Shown: positions 1-12,439 of the stretch, piece by piece
Layout: each line of letters opens with the position of its first letter
Position numbering within the stretch: the stretch's first letter is position 1
DNA from: Rhea pennata
Taxonomy: Eukaryota > Chordata > Aves > Rheiformes > Rheidae
DNA: 64,000 bases
NCBI RefSeq assembly: GCF_028389875.1
Contig: NC_084678.1
Span: 16,274,899-16,338,898 of the forward strand
Direction of reading: 5' to 3'
Notes under the pieces: generated by a model
What the model was told of the DNA's origin: nothing
Databases searched by the model: none
Seen by the model: only the letters and a program-made list of their open reading frames with translations
Position numbers and translations under genes: made by a program

Positions 1-235
1 TTTTGGGCCTGGGGTAGATACAGGCCTGGGGTAAATATAAGCCAGGCTTAAGTACATACGGGGTCTAAACCCAGACAAGGCCATCGGACCGGGCCTGCAG
101 ACCAGGCCTAAACACAGACAGGGCCAAATACAGGCCAGGTCTCAGTACGGCCCGGTCCTACCAGCCAGGCCTGCGGAGCTGGCCTCAATGCGGACCAGGC
201 CGGCAGAGCAGGCCTGTCTACAGGCCAGGCCTCCC
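1..235. repeat. Degenerate GGCCTG-type minisatellite
   Basis: The first 235 bases are built from loosely repeated units of roughly 13 to 30 bases. Each contains a GGCCTG or GGCCAGG core followed by an A-rich segment such as taaacacagaca or ctacaggcca. Spacing is irregular and units differ by several substitutions, so this is an old or diverging variable tandem repeat rather than a microsatellite. It runs off the left edge, so its true length is unknown. No coding potential is seen. Confidence 0.7.
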
Positions 236-2318
236 TTTCTTCCCCGTCTGTCCCACTGCATCTCCCTAAGAACCCAGCCCAGTGGGGCCAGCTTTCCCCC
301 CAGGCGCTCCCCCTTCCCTCCTGTCCTCGTTTCTGTCCCCAGCGCGGGGCGGATGCGCCGAGCAGGCCGGCTGTGGGAGCAGCGGAGCCGCGCTGGCGCT
401 GGTGAGGTGCCAGTCTCTGGCTGGCACGCGCAGCCCGTGCGCCGTAGCTGAGCCTCCTGCGTGAAGCCTGGCCAACACCAGATGTTCTGATATCATTGGC
501 TAGGCTTGGAAAAAAATCATGGGAACTTGGAAAAAAAAATTACTCCCAGGGCTAATTTATATTCTGCAATTTGAGCCTATAAACATCCAACTTAGGTCAC
601 ATGCTAGTGCTTTCTGCTGCACCCGTAAATGCCAGGAAGAAACTCACTGAGAAGAAGATAAGTGAGAAGCACGTTCGCTTGACTCCGGGAGATGGGGCTC
701 AAAGGAAAATAACCGGAGTGCCACAACATTCGGACTCTCCAATTGTGCAGTGGAGGGATCCCTGTCACCTAACGATACCTGGCTAAAAGTTGGGCATCTC
801 ATTTGTATCTTACCTAGTCACATAGGCTCTACAAGTAGTTGTAACCAACATGGCAGGATCAGACAAGATGGTTCTTCTTACCCATGTCAGAATGAGAGAA
901 ATTATCCTCTTAAAGTGCCTGTCCCTCTTGCTTAAGTGACCCACATGGCATCGGCTGAGGCTGTGCGCCCTGCGTCACCGCTAAGGCTGCAGATCCAACA
1001 GCGTTGTCTGGACTGGCCTTAGACCCATCATTTGATACTATGCGAGGCTACACAGTGAGACAGAATAACAGCATCTCGAGAAGAGGCTTGCTGATTTAAG
1101 TTGCCTGGAGATCACTTGTGGAAAAAAATAGCCATCCTCTGAGACACAACAAGCATGTAGTGGAAGAAGAAGAAATAACACTGGTAAATGAGACTCAAAT
1201 AGGAGAAAGTGAATCAGCATCCAAGATGTGTTTATGCTTTAAGGTGATTATCTCAGCTCCCTTCATTAACATGATAACAGCAGACTGTGCAAACAGGCAC
1301 AGGGTAATACTGTAGATGTCTGCACTTTCATTTCACAGAAGACAGCTGCTTGGGAGAACGGGATTATTTGTGGAGTGTGAGCACTGAAACTCCTCCTTGC
1401 TGATTCAACCAAAACAGGACGTGTTGATTGTGCATGCTTCATCTTGTTTAATAAGGAAAGCACTCAAGCAAATGGCAACGCAGTTGAAATCTGTAAATTC
1501 AGAACAAACAAACTCCATATAGGTATGAGGCAAAAGCTTCCATTCAGCAGCTGCTCAGCTTCCCAACGAGCTGCTTGAAAAATAGTGGTTTATTTATTTT
1601 TTGCATGAAAATTTTTAAAATAAAAGCTGGATAAAAAAAAAATCCTATTATCATTAGCTCACTTGTAATGTAGGCTGAACCCACACCAGCAAGAAGAGAG
1701 GGAGGCACCACGCTGCCACACAGCAAACTGCTGCTGCAGGGGAGTGAAGACTCCGCTGGACAGAGAGCGTTGTCTCTCTTGCAGCAAGCCCCTGAGAAGA
1801 TTAGAGAGAGCTTGAGGAATGTTTTAGGGATTCCCAAATATGCTGACCCCTCCTGGGGTGTTTTAGTGACTCCTTCCAGCTTTTCTCTGCTGGGACATGT
1901 GAGATGGTAGCTCCTCTGTCTCCTGATAATGGCTAAAGAAGAATTACAGAAATTTGTCAGGAGAAGGCAGGTTTTCTGCACTTCTGATTCATATACATCC
2001 CCGAAGTACAAAACCTATTGTGGGCTAAGTGGGACAAAAACCAGAAATCGCGCAAGGCTGTGCCCGGTCAGACTCATTTTGGCTGCTGTATGGCCTCGCT
2101 GCGGTGCACCACGCACATCTTTCTGGCTCTGCTAGCCCAAGAGCATTTTTCCCCTCTGGATTCTTTGAAAACGTAGCTGTGTTTCTTTTCTTTTTTTTCT
2201 TTTTAATTTTACTACTGCCAAATATGGCTCCATGTAGGTCATAGCACTGGGCTGTAGCTCTGGAGTAAACACAAAGTTGTCTGATATTGCAAAAATACCC
2301 ACATTTAGAAGAACAGAA

Positions 2319-2357
<39 letters not shown>

Positions 2358-4129
2358 GAACATGAGTCTGTAAGTGCTGAATCTTCGTGATACTTTTTTC
2401 CCTGCAGTTTAAAAAGATCTTCCCTTCATCCTTATGGCTCACCTGGGGCTTTGTTATCCGTGAGTTACAGTCAGCAATAAATGGGTAAATAACTCCTGAA
2501 AGTCCGCAAATGCGTGTATGCGGGCAGCTCTCCCCGCTTGCAGAGCCCTGCCAGCTTCTGAGAGTGGCAAAAAGCCAAGTAAGCTGGAGGAAGCGGTGCC
2601 TGTAACGTGCTGGTAAATCACGACATTTATTTATCGGCTCTTTACCACAAGGGGTCATCAGCAGCACAGGCAGGGCTGCAGGCTTGGGCTGGTGCACGGT
2701 GGCGGCTCCCTGGGCTGCGGCACATCCTCGGCACAAGCACAAGCCGAGTTCGCTCTGTCCTGCTCACAGCAAACCCACAGCTCCAACCATCTCACCTGTA
2801 AGAACCAGCTCGCCATCGGTGAGGGCGACCTGAGTCCGGGGCTTATATATATATATTTTTTACTTTCTCCTATTTAATTCCCCGTATTTTCCTGTTTTTT
2901 ATGTTGTTTCCATCTTTTTTTAACCAATTTCTTTTACAAATGCTGGTTAAAACATCAATAAACAGGAACTAACTTTCAGAAGCCCACTTAAGTGATGGTC
3001 TGTTAAAATTAGATGTTTTTATTAATTTCAAGGAGCAAACTGTCAAAACTAATTTTAGGACTCAAGCAAAGGGAGCATTTGTCAGGCCCGGCAGGCTGAG
3101 CTAGTGAGCTCAGACTACGCTGCCCTTGCAGGCAGACAACCCAACCTGCATCCTTCCGAATACAGAATGCTGTTTAACTCAGCAGGCTGATTTGTGGGTG
3201 AAAGCATGACTCTCATAAATTAAGAGTTGGAGGAGCATTAAATCATAGGGTTGTATTTTCACCATTTCCTTTTTTATCATTATGATTTTACAAAATATAT
3301 CCTCTTTTGGTCTTGGCCAGTTTAGCACTGTACTAGTTCAGAAGAGTAGACATATACATGCACACACAGAGGGATGTATCTGTGCAGATACGCACAAACA
3401 CACATGCATATATGCTAGCATTACTATTACTACACTGGCAGGAAAATGCCTCAGCACATCCTGCCCATGCAGAATGTTTGTGTGCCCATGTGTGTATGTG
3501 CATCTCCCAAAGCTTTGCTCTTGCCTCACTTCGTCAGAGGACTGTGAGTAATTGCTGGGCTAAGAGGAATAACATATGTCTTGATTTCTACTGTATTGCA
3601 CCATGCATAACCACTGCCACTTGGAAAAAGGACCTGGATTCATCTCACTTAACTGAGGTGTCTGAGTTAAAAGGAGGAAATTGCTATATAATCCTAGATA
3701 GTCAAAGGCACATCCAGGAGACAACGCATTCCCATGGAGAGCAGCAGAAAGCACCACCAGAGGTCCCGGTCACGGGGGACACAGAGCAGCAGGGTGCTTG
3801 AGTGACTTTTTGGTACTGTTATGAGCACCGGTGAGCCCCATTCAATGTCCTCTCTCTCTCTCCCATCTCTCATTATGGCCTGTCTGTCATAGTTCAGGAG
3901 AGGTTGCTAAATAATAATAATAAAAAACCTCAAAAACCAAGTTTTTCATATTCATAGGGGGGAAAAAAAGCTTCCTGGATCTTTCAGGTGCTTCATAGAT
4001 TGAAGCATAGAATTAATAAAATAAAAATGGGGAAAGACCACAGTCATCACGTTTTCCTTCTACTGCTTTGTCAGTCTTACTGTGCTGAGCTTCTGCTTCT
4101 AACTGCAAACTTACCCTCGCCTGTCAGAT
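236..4129. other. Intergenic DNA, no gene recognised
   Basis: No exon or long conserved frame is recognisable here. The stretch holds a 34-base poly-T run (2321-2354), T-rich tracts around 2190-2210, and an alternating purine-pyrimidine stretch rich in CA, TG and ATG steps (about 3350-3500). The open frames are short and resemble no family I know. It lies downstream of MYT1, whose 3' end is near 11.3 kb. Confidence 0.6.
2321..2354. repeat. Poly-T tract of 34 bases
   Basis: An uninterrupted run of 34 T. It could be the poly-A tail of an old minus-strand retrotransposed sequence, but no body of such an element is recognisable beside it and no target-site duplication was identified. Confidence 0.9.
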
Positions 4130-4690
4130 GGCTTCAGCCATAACCTTTGTCAGGGTCCCCTTAATATCCATAGGAGCTCATTGCCCAGCTGTCCTGCTTG
4201 GAAGGCCACTCCAGCACCTCTCTTCTACAGCAATAGGAAGACATCTTCAAATTTCCAATGGAAATTTATTCCAGACCAATATGCACCTATTTGATCTCCT
4301 ACAAGTGTTATTCTCTAACTTAAATCATTCCCCTCCTCTCCCTCCCTGAATGTATTTATGAAGAGTAATCATATCCCCTCTTAACCTTTGTTTTTCTAGG
4401 CTAAACAAGCCAAGCTCTTTTAATCTCCTCTCCTAAGATAGGTTCTCCATTCTGCTAATCACCCTGCCAGTCCTTTTCTGCACCTGTTCAAGTATAAATT
4501 CATCTCTTGCTTTTCGAAGGGAGGGCCCAGAACAGCACACAATATCCCACACAAGGTCTTACCGGTGCCTCGTATGCCGGGACTAATATTCCTCTGTGCC
4601 TGCTGAGCAAGTGGTTTGCCTTCTAGATTTGAAGCTGCATGAGCCTTTTTGCACAGCAAATGGAAAATAGATACAAATCCGTAAGCCAAT
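4130..4690 (-). mobile_element. Ancient CR1-like LINE 3' fragment
   Basis: Read on the plus strand, this segment follows the reverse complement of the CR1 3' region: a 'cccctcttaacct..tctaggctaaacaa' block near 4375-4408, then a 'ctgccagtccttttctgcacctg' type block near 4463-4490, then 'gggcccagaac.gcacacaat' near 4522-4545 and 'aaggtcttaccggtgcc' near 4552-4568. CR1 is the dominant LINE of birds, turtles and crocodilians. The copy is strongly diverged, has no intact frame and lacks the terminal octamer repeats, so it is an old dead fragment. Boundaries are approximate. Confidence 0.75.
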
Positions 4691-7600
4691 AACCATAACA
4701 CAATTTTACTCATCAAGATTATTATTTCTCTTGGAAGGGCATTCTGCTCCTTCCCGTTTGTAGGTCCCAGTGCTTAACAGGCTTTAATCAGCATTGCTCC
4801 ATCTAGGTCAATTGAACCGCCCCCGTTTACAGGAGATGAGTGCCAGGACCTTGTGTTGAAGGAGGCACTGAAGCAACTCTGTGTTTTGCTCAGCTTTTGC
4901 TCTGGCCAAACTCTCTTTGAAATCATGAGTAAGAGCTTGAACTAAAAAGATGCAGAGTCAAATGATGAAAACCATTTTGCATTCATCTCTTCTCTTTTCA
5001 AAATGATTTTCCATTTTTGCTAGGGGTTTAATTAAATTTCTGTGACCCAGGCAGGGAGTTCAGCCTTTCTTGATTAATGTTCTTTTAGGTGCTTCTGATA
5101 AGAATTTAGCATCAACAATTGAGCTAACAAGCCCGAGTGAACAGTTTATAGCAGGAGACTAATTCTATTAATGCTCTGCATTGTCAGGATTCCCCTTTGA
5201 GAAACTGAGAGGAGAGATGGAGGAGAGAGAAAATACAAAATTTGGCAACTAAATCACTACGATTCAGCTTCTTTATGGACGGAACTCATCTGAAATCTAT
5301 TTTAGCTGACAGCATCAGAATTTAACCTGTTCCCTTTTTTTTTTCTGGCTGAAACTCTGTGCTTTCTTGGCTCGTTGTGATAACAGCTGGGAATAAGAAG
5401 CGGAACTGAATGGTGGCATTGATAAGAAAAATGAAAGGGTAAACGCGATGACATGATACTGAGGTAGGGCCTCTGGAGTTAGCCCTGCCCTTGGATGTGT
5501 GCAGGATGGTCAGGACAAAAGTGCCTGCACTGTCAGTTGCAAATTAGTCTGTTGTGAGGGAAAAATTTGAGATTAACATTCTGCAGAAATGTTTATCTGT
5601 TGCTTTCTGGTGTCAATAAAAATATCTTGCAGGTTTGTCATGCCATTCACTGCTAATGAAGCCCATCTGATTCACAGGCATTTTTGCTCTCCCTCTCTCT
5701 CTCTTCATCTCTGCTTAAGACACCACTAAAATCTCATTCTGGCTGTGATAAAACTGAGCTCAACATTGTTAAATCATAGCCTAAAGACTTGGTCAAGCCA
5801 TTACAGTTGCTCCACATGTCCAGAGTTTCTTGTCTCCAGTACCTGGAGACCCAGCATGGTACTTGTCCACTTCAGACTGCCTGCAAGCCTTAGCCAAGTT
5901 TCTCCTTCACTGGAGCCTGCAGCAGCGGCACTGTTATTTCAGGAATATTATTCTGCTTTCATCCCTATGTTGTCATCAAGGATAACTTGAGTCAAACGGA
6001 TTACCCAAATCAAGGCTACCTTGTGCTCTCTGCATTAGTAGCAGAACTGCATTCACACCAAATGGTGTCACATAAAAATCGGTGCCTTTCACTACTCACT
6101 GTGCCGGTGCTTCTCATCACTTCTGCAGCTGTTAAAGGAGACCAGGTGCCTTTCTCCACCACCAACCTGCTGGTGCTGGTGACCCTCTCTCCTGCCAGCT
6201 CCTCCTACTTCCTTGAGACTTGGCTTAGGGCTCCCTCTCATTTCTGCATTGCTTAAGCCTGGAACCTAGCTGGCTGGCTCTGCTGCTCTCTGAGGCTTTA
6301 GCAGTACCAGAGGTGCCCTCAAGCAAAAGGTGATCCTTCCAAGGGTGGTGGGACGAGAGGAGCAAGCTTTGCAGGGAGGCTGCAGCTCCTGTGGTACCAA
6401 GAGATCGCCAGGAAGAAAAAGCCAGCACTCTTAGATGCTCTCCATGCTATTTCTTCTGTCTCCCTCAATAACAGGGACATGCACGAAGTGCCCCTGGAGT
6501 TGGTCCAGTTCGCAGAGGTCCCAAGCGGCACATTCCTAGCCCCCAGGAGAGGCTGCAGCCAGAGGCAGCCCTGGCAGGGGCTCGGCAACTGCACCGCTGC
6601 GCCTGCCCGTGCTCCGGCGCGGACGCGAGGCTGCGTCTGGTGCTCACAGCATGTGCCCATTTTTATTTTATTTGCTTTAAAAAGCAGTCTAAAGGTATAA
6701 TTAAATTATTTAGGCAATTCGATTACTTCTGCAGCCAGCACAGTCACGGGAGAGAATTGAAAGCGCCTCAGCCTCTCGTCGTCAGCAGGAGCTGACATGT
6801 CCCCACGTCACATGCCGCCTCCTGTGCGGGCCCTGCCCTGTGCTCTTCCTTCGGCTGAAAGCTCTTCCCTGTCCCTGCACAAAATCTGCCAAGGGTACAC
6901 AAACAGCTCCCCAGAAACAGATCACAGCGGGGACTAAGCTAAAATATCCACATTTCCCCCTCCTGAAAATGTGAAGATCCGCTGAGAAATCCAGGAAAAG
7001 GGAGGTTCAGACAACGCTCGAGACGTCGCGGAACAACAGCCAGCCCAAGGGGAGATCCTCGAGCATCCCTCCTCTTGCCGTGCTCGCTGGCACCGGGTGG
7101 TTTGCGGGAGCGAAGTGCTGAGAAACCGGCTCACGCCAGCAAAGGTTGCACTGCCTTCATCTCCGCAGCTGCTGGAAATGGCCCTGCACACAAAGGGCAG
7201 CGTCCTCATTAAATTTTGCAGAGTGTTGCCATGTGGACAGCCGAAATTTTGTTTTGTTTTATTTTGAGAAGCAGCACGGTAATATATTCACCGCCCTCGG
7301 ATGTAATGGGGTGACAGATGGGAGCTGGACTCCGGCTTTCATGGGAAAGGCTCGTCCCAGCAGGGAGGCAGTGAGTTTCCCACCTAATCTCCCGTAACCT
7401 TCAGACTGCTAACAACTGTAAGAACCAAAGCAATGGATAGTTATTAAATTAATGACTTCATCCCCAAGCCAGTAATAAATATTTTACAGTTTTATCTCTC
7501 CACTCTGTGTATTGCTGTAGACAGACTAGACTGTTTATTAATCTAGCTTCTGGATTTATGTTATTTAATTGCTAAACAGCCTCAGCATGGATGGGCTGGA

Positions 7601-9278
7601 TTATTAAATGTTGACATTCAAGAAGGATTCCTCTGGCAAATGGCAAAACCTGAGGAGATGATTCCTGATCTTGGTCTTGAAAGAGCTTTGGGCTGAGAAT
7701 GGCTCCCCCAAGGTCAGTGACGTTAGGCTCAGCCCAGGTAGGCCCGTATTTGAGCACAAACTTATCTCACATCTCAACTGTTTGGCTATTGCCTCGTGCT
7801 TAGTTGAGTGAAGTCTAGGACTTGCTGGGAGGAGAGAAGAGGCAGGGAAAAGCTTTGGCACATCCTCACTTCAACGTGGCCATGCTGGAGTTAACAGCCA
7901 CATCTGCCTAAGTTTGCCCCCTGCGTAGCCCACGATGCTGCAGGGTCGGACATGGTGTCTCAGCAGGAGCCAGAAAAGCTGACCAGGCTCCTCGCGGGAC
8001 CCTCCAGTCTCTTGTGTCACTCCTGGAATACAGCTGGAGCATATGTCCTTGCTCCAACCCTTCATGGCTCATGTTTCTTCAGAGGATCACGGGTTGCCAC
8101 TGACACTCAACCAGAACTGCATCGCAGTTGTAAAAATGAAAGCAGGCCTTAATGGTTGTTATACTTCCTTGTTGACAGGGTTGAAAAAGTCTGTAAATCT
8201 GATACTGCCATTTTTACAACGATCGGTGATTTATTCATCACACGGAAGGAAGAGGATGAAGGCATCTGGAATAACAAGAATGATTTGTCAGAAGAATGCA
8301 TCATCTGTGTGCTTTCTTACAGCCTCATTCCCAGGAGCACTTCTGTATAAAGCAGAAGGCCATTTAAGGATATATTTTCTCATAAAAGTGTAGGAGCAGT
8401 GAGTGTGTTAACAAGTGCAGTCCAGAGCCTTTAATCCAGCCAAGCTGTGCTAAATGTTGGTTGTGAGAGGAGCAATTTCCAGGCAAGGGCTGCTCCACTT
8501 CCTGGCTCATGTGGCCTCACTTGGCGCATCTGATTGCTCCAGATCGGCAAAGCACCATCTGCTCAGGGCCCAAGGAAGCGAGTCTGATGCCAAGTGGCAG
8601 CTTTGGGGAGCAAAGTTTCCTTCTCTACCCAGGACAAGCAGAGGCAGCCCCTTGCTGCCACCCACCAGTATGCCCTTTGAGATCTCTTAGTAGGAACAGT
8701 CCTTTCCTGCCCTTTCTGCAGGCAGTCACGCATGTTCACCCCCACCATCCACGTGGGCTCGGGGATGGGAGGCAAGTGGGATGTGCACGGTGCTCAGGAC
8801 TGGCACCACTCACAACGGACTTTGGCTTACCCACTAAGTCCAGCAGCAAAAAGCAGACAAAAAGGAGAACATTCATCTTATAGGAACAGGGTGAGATAGA
8901 CCAAGCCTAAAGACTTCATCCAGAGGAGCTGTAGGGAAAAAAAAATACAGAATGTATGAATGCGACTGGAAAAGAAAACCCTTTTTTTACTAACATCTGA
9001 AAGCCATCACCCGGGGGCCCAGGGCTCTCGGTGAAGGATGCTCCTGCCGGGAGATGCTAGGTAAATGCTGACAAGTGGAATGTACCATTTTGGCAGGAGA
9101 ATGGAGGGATGGGTCGTTAGCAGCTTTGAGCAATTAACAGCGGCATCAGTGAGGCCAAATAATGCTCTCCAAGGTCAGTGGTTTATTGACGTGTTTGGAA
9201 ACAACCGTACACTGACAATTAACTTCTCCCTTGCATGCTCGAAGCAAAAGACTTGTTTTTCTCTGCCATTCAGCTCTC
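4691..9278. other. Intergenic DNA, no gene recognised
   Basis: No convincing exon was found on either strand. The region mixes AT-rich stretches (4950-5640 and 7420-7570), which read like non-coding DNA dense in TAAT cores and could include enhancers, with a short CT microsatellite (5693-5706) and a GC-richer segment (6540-6650). Open frames here are short and have no recognisable domain. Confidence 0.5.
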
Positions 9279-9620
9279 TCACCCTGAACATGTTGGAGGA
9301 GGCTTAAGAGCTCTCCTAAGCACACCTATAAACTTACAGTGTACCATCTTAAACCAATTCAATTCCCTTCCCTGCGATAAAGGATGCCAGTTCAGAGAAG
9401 ATAACATCTCACAGTGATGGCTCCCAAAGCTGCAATTTAACACAAATCTAACCGCTCTATTATGCAGCACAGCCAATTCGTTAAGAAAGGACAAGCGAGC
9501 ATGTCTATTAGCTCCATCATCATAATCAAATATTGGCACAATGAACTGCTTGGCGGTGCAAAGTCTGTCTAAAAAAACCCCTAAAACAATTATACGCCCT
9601 TCAGAATAAAAAAGCATGCC
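9279..9620 (-). pseudogene. Relic of a non-LTR retrotransposon reverse transcriptase C terminus
   Basis: A minus-strand frame that stays open for about 110 codons matches the C-terminal part of a non-LTR retrotransposon reverse transcriptase. That region in animal LINEs typically reads V-LDYGD-Y--AS---L--LD--YH-ALRFIT, then THHC-LY---GW-SL--RR--HW--FIYKA. Here the counterparts are IFDYDDG, a run ending HNRAVRFVLN, then SHHCEML, LNWHPLSQGRELNW and KMVHCKF, in the right order and spacing. Catalytic motifs and the endonuclease are absent, so it is a dead fragment. The clade cannot be decided by eye. The lack of stop codons in such a diverged copy is odd. The identification rests on family pattern, not on a database search. 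Confidence 0.6.
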
Positions 9621-11230
9621 AACCAGTCTTAGATGAATGATTGCACGAGGGTCTACCCGTTCCGCCTTGGAAGATCTGAAGCCCTTTGCAGGCCTGGCTG
9701 GTCCAGTGAAGCCACAGAGGCCCCTTCTCTGGGAGGCTTCGGGATCCCACTCTGCAGCCACAAGTGGAAGTGCAAGAGGTAAGCCAAGATTTTTTCAGAC
9801 AATGGTAAACAAGCATCTAGGGCCTTCAGACACTCTTGAGTTTGCAGTTAGAGTGGCTTTTGTGCCCTGAACCTCTGGACAGACTTTACAGTCTCATTTT
9901 TCTGAATCAACTCCAGCCGCTCTGCTTGCATGGCTGATCACGGTAGCCCTGTACTTAGGTTGCACAGGGAACTTTTAATCTCAGGTTTTTGGCTCTGGAG
10001 GCTCCCCAGCTCGGTCCCCAGGCCAGTCACTGCAGTTGCCCTCAGTTCCCAACTCAGCTGGGCTGGGATCCTGCAGTCCTCACTCCTGAGCCCATTTCTG
10101 CTGACACATTTGGGCCTATAGGGCCAGGGGATCCTGGTCAGGTCCTAAATCTGACTGCTCAGAGGGAGTAAAGCCAAAGGCACTGCTAGAAGAGACTGGA
10201 GCAAGAGATGGGGCAGGGACTGGAAGAGCACGTGCCTTGGACAGAGCTGAGCAGCCCTGGAACAGCCGTCTCAGGCTGGTCTACGCGTGAAAATAAACTG
10301 GGAAGGCAAATATGCTCATCTCCTCCTCTGCACGTGCATCTTCCACTAGAAGACTGGCTTTGTCCACTGTGAAAGCGGGTTAAAAGCAAGCTACAGAAGT
10401 GGCCTCCTTCTGGGCTGCGGTGCCCAATAGCTGCTGAGCTTTGCCCTCACCCTTCCACTCACAGTCCGGTAAATCCACGCTTCCCGCGACCCACCGGACA
10501 GGGCAGAGAGGCTGGAGGAAAAGAGCTGGCAGGCTCCAAGCCAAGGGGTTAAACAGCAGTTCACACGTCGACCAGATAAGCCCTGTGATTCTTCTGCTGA
10601 GGAGCTGCTGTCTCTGTACCAGGCAGCGGGCTTTGACCCAGCGGCTGAGGGTCCCTCGCCCTCTCCCGCCCCGGTCGACGGGGGTCGGACCTCCATTTCT
10701 TCCCATCTCTTGCCCTGGCGGCACTCCTGCCTCTCACATGGAGACATTTGGGGGAATCTGGCGCATCGACAAGGGAAGTGAAGCTCTGGGTGAGGCAGCT
10801 GCCCAAAATTCCCGTTTGACCCAACTTACTCAACTCCAGCTGGCCTTAATACGATTTCCCTTATTTCACCTTAGAAGCTGCAGCTCCTGCAAAGCTGAAC
10901 TGAGTTTAGGCTGCTTCAGAAGTGACACCTTCCGCGCAGCGGGTTGAACAGTTTCTCTTCATCGCCACAGCTTCGAAACACGAGCCGCTTTGCCAGGGAA
11001 GAAGCTCAGGTCCTCCAGGAGGCTCATCCGCGGCCGTCACGGCCGGCCGGCCGGGAGTAGCGACGGCGCCTCGAGGAAAACCAGCCCGAAGCTGACCCTC
11101 AGGCCTCGGCAAATGCAGAAGGTGCGAGTCCCCTCCCCGTGCGGCGCGCCGCGGCCCGCCGGCCCCGCTCCCCGCGGCGGCGAGCAGCCCGCCGAGCCCG
11201 CGCCGGCGCTTCCCGCCGCAAGAAAGACCA
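9621..11230. other. Intergenic DNA with a GC-rich end
   Basis: No gene recognised. The last 240 bases (about 10990-11230) are very GC- and CpG-rich and lie just beyond the inferred MYT1 polyadenylation sites. This block could be a small CpG island, but no splice donor or known exon is evident. The long frames in it follow base composition rather than any protein family. Confidence 0.5.
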
Positions 11231-11261
11231 CGGGAACTCGAGGCACAAACAGAACCGGGCG

Positions 11262-11267
11262 TTTATT
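11262..11267 (-). terminator. MYT1: Distal polyadenylation signal AATAAA (candidate)
   Basis: The minus strand reads AATAAA here and is followed by a GT-rich stretch (GGTTCTGTTTGTG), the usual downstream element of a cleavage site. If used, it would place the MYT1 transcript end near 11240. It lies about 130 bases beyond the proximal signal, and either or both may be used. Confidence 0.45.
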
Positions 11268-11391
11268 ACGAAAGGACCCTGCCGGTACATGAGGAAGTTC
11301 TGTCTGCAAAATACATTTCCTGAGGAAAGTAGATCACAGTATTCGTTTTCGCAGAATAACATGTAGCCCGCTATAACTTTCAATGCGCCTC

Positions 11392-11397
11392 TTTATT
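11392..11397 (-). terminator. MYT1: Proximal polyadenylation signal AATAAA (candidate)
   Basis: The minus strand reads AATAATAAAGAGGCG here, a canonical hexamer at the end of the long AT-rich 3' UTR. Cleavage would be expected 10 to 30 bases further on, near 11365-11380. Confidence 0.55.
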
Positions 11398-12103
11398 ATT
11401 TAAATATGAACAGTATTCCTGCACATAAACAAGTACTCAGTCATCACGTAACCGACACACAAACGACAAAATAAATATACAACAAGAGCACAGTTCATTT
11501 TGGACTTAAATATTAAATAAATAATAAATACAGAATTTTTATTTCCTGTTATCAGTGCCTGAAACCATACGAATGAAAAAGAAAAGAAAAACTGAAAAAG
11601 TCTCTCTTCCCCCCGGTGCCCCTGCCCCCGCAAAAAAACAAACCAAAAAATTATCAAAATGTCTCAGTTATAAAATATCTTTAAAAAAATTGCCGTCGTT
11701 AAAAGAATAAATAACAAAATATATAAAAAATAACTTGGTTGCATCAAAATTACAAGTAGGAGTTGTAGATAGGGTTTTTTCTTTTTTTTTTTCTTTTTTT
11801 GGAATATCATTTTTTATGGTCAAAAGTTTTAATTTTTAATTTTTTTTTGCTTCTTTTATCTTCTTTCCATGGTGCGGTGTCCAGTTTAAAATAAGTATAA
11901 AATTAATAAATAAAAAAGTTAAATAAATAGCAAAAAGTTAACATAAGGTATTGTAAATATAAATTACATATATCTTGCCAAAATTAAATAATTTACAGGA
12001 TAATTAAACTAACTACTTTTTTTTCCCCTCTCTTTCTTCCAGGAAGTGCAATTTCTCTACTTTTAAATACTAACTGAATTGCAGTCACAATCAATTTGGA
12101 CTC

Positions 12104-12111
12104 TATTTACA
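12104..12111 (-). promoter_or_regulatory. MYT1: Pumilio-type 3' UTR site
   Basis: The minus strand reads TGTAAATA, the exact Pumilio response element. In neural mRNAs such sites commonly mediate repression or decay. Its location inside the inferred 3' UTR is consistent with use, but a single 8-mer in AT-rich sequence can occur by chance. Confidence 0.4.
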
Positions 12112-12204
12112 TGTTAAGAACGTTGTGTTTTTAACACCTCAAATTATTATTTTTTCCCCTTTCTTTTCTAGTTTTGCACTTGGAATGGGTCCTAAAATAA
12201 GTGA

Positions 12205-12340
12205 ACTCGTGGAGTCTGATCCTGCAAACGCTTAAGCATGTGAGTAAATCTACTCACGGCAGCAGCCCTGTTGACTGCAACAGGGGCACCTACGCGAGTC
12301 GAGTTGCTCGTGAGCTTAAAGGCTGGATCCAGCGGGAATC
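12205..12340. mobile_element. Decayed palindromic DNA transposon (MITE-like)
   Basis: The segment starts with a TCTGATCCTGCAAAC-type end, continues through gcttaagcatgtgagta, has an imperfect self-complementary centre (GTGAGTA/TACTCAC at 12240-12257 and CCCTGTT/AACAGGG at 12268-12287) and returns through gagcttaaag to ggatcca. This arrangement is characteristic of an abundant old palindromic element in sauropsid genomes, which I recognise by pattern but do not name. It now lies inside the MYT1 3' UTR. Confidence 0.55.
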
Positions 12341-12439
12341 TTTCCACTAATTTCTCTGAATTTGGGATTATGCCCTAAAAAACTGCAGGATTGGACTCAA
12401 ATGACACCAACAGCTTTGCCTTTTAGTGTAGGTCAGCAA

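Noticed and set aside
1..235. Possible CRISPR-like or regularly spaced array
   Set aside because: Spacing is irregular, units are degenerate, and the context is vertebrate; a minisatellite explains it.
1544..2011. Minus-strand open frame of 155 codons
   Set aside because: Serine- and leucine-rich translation without a recognisable domain; intergenic position and no splice or promoter support.
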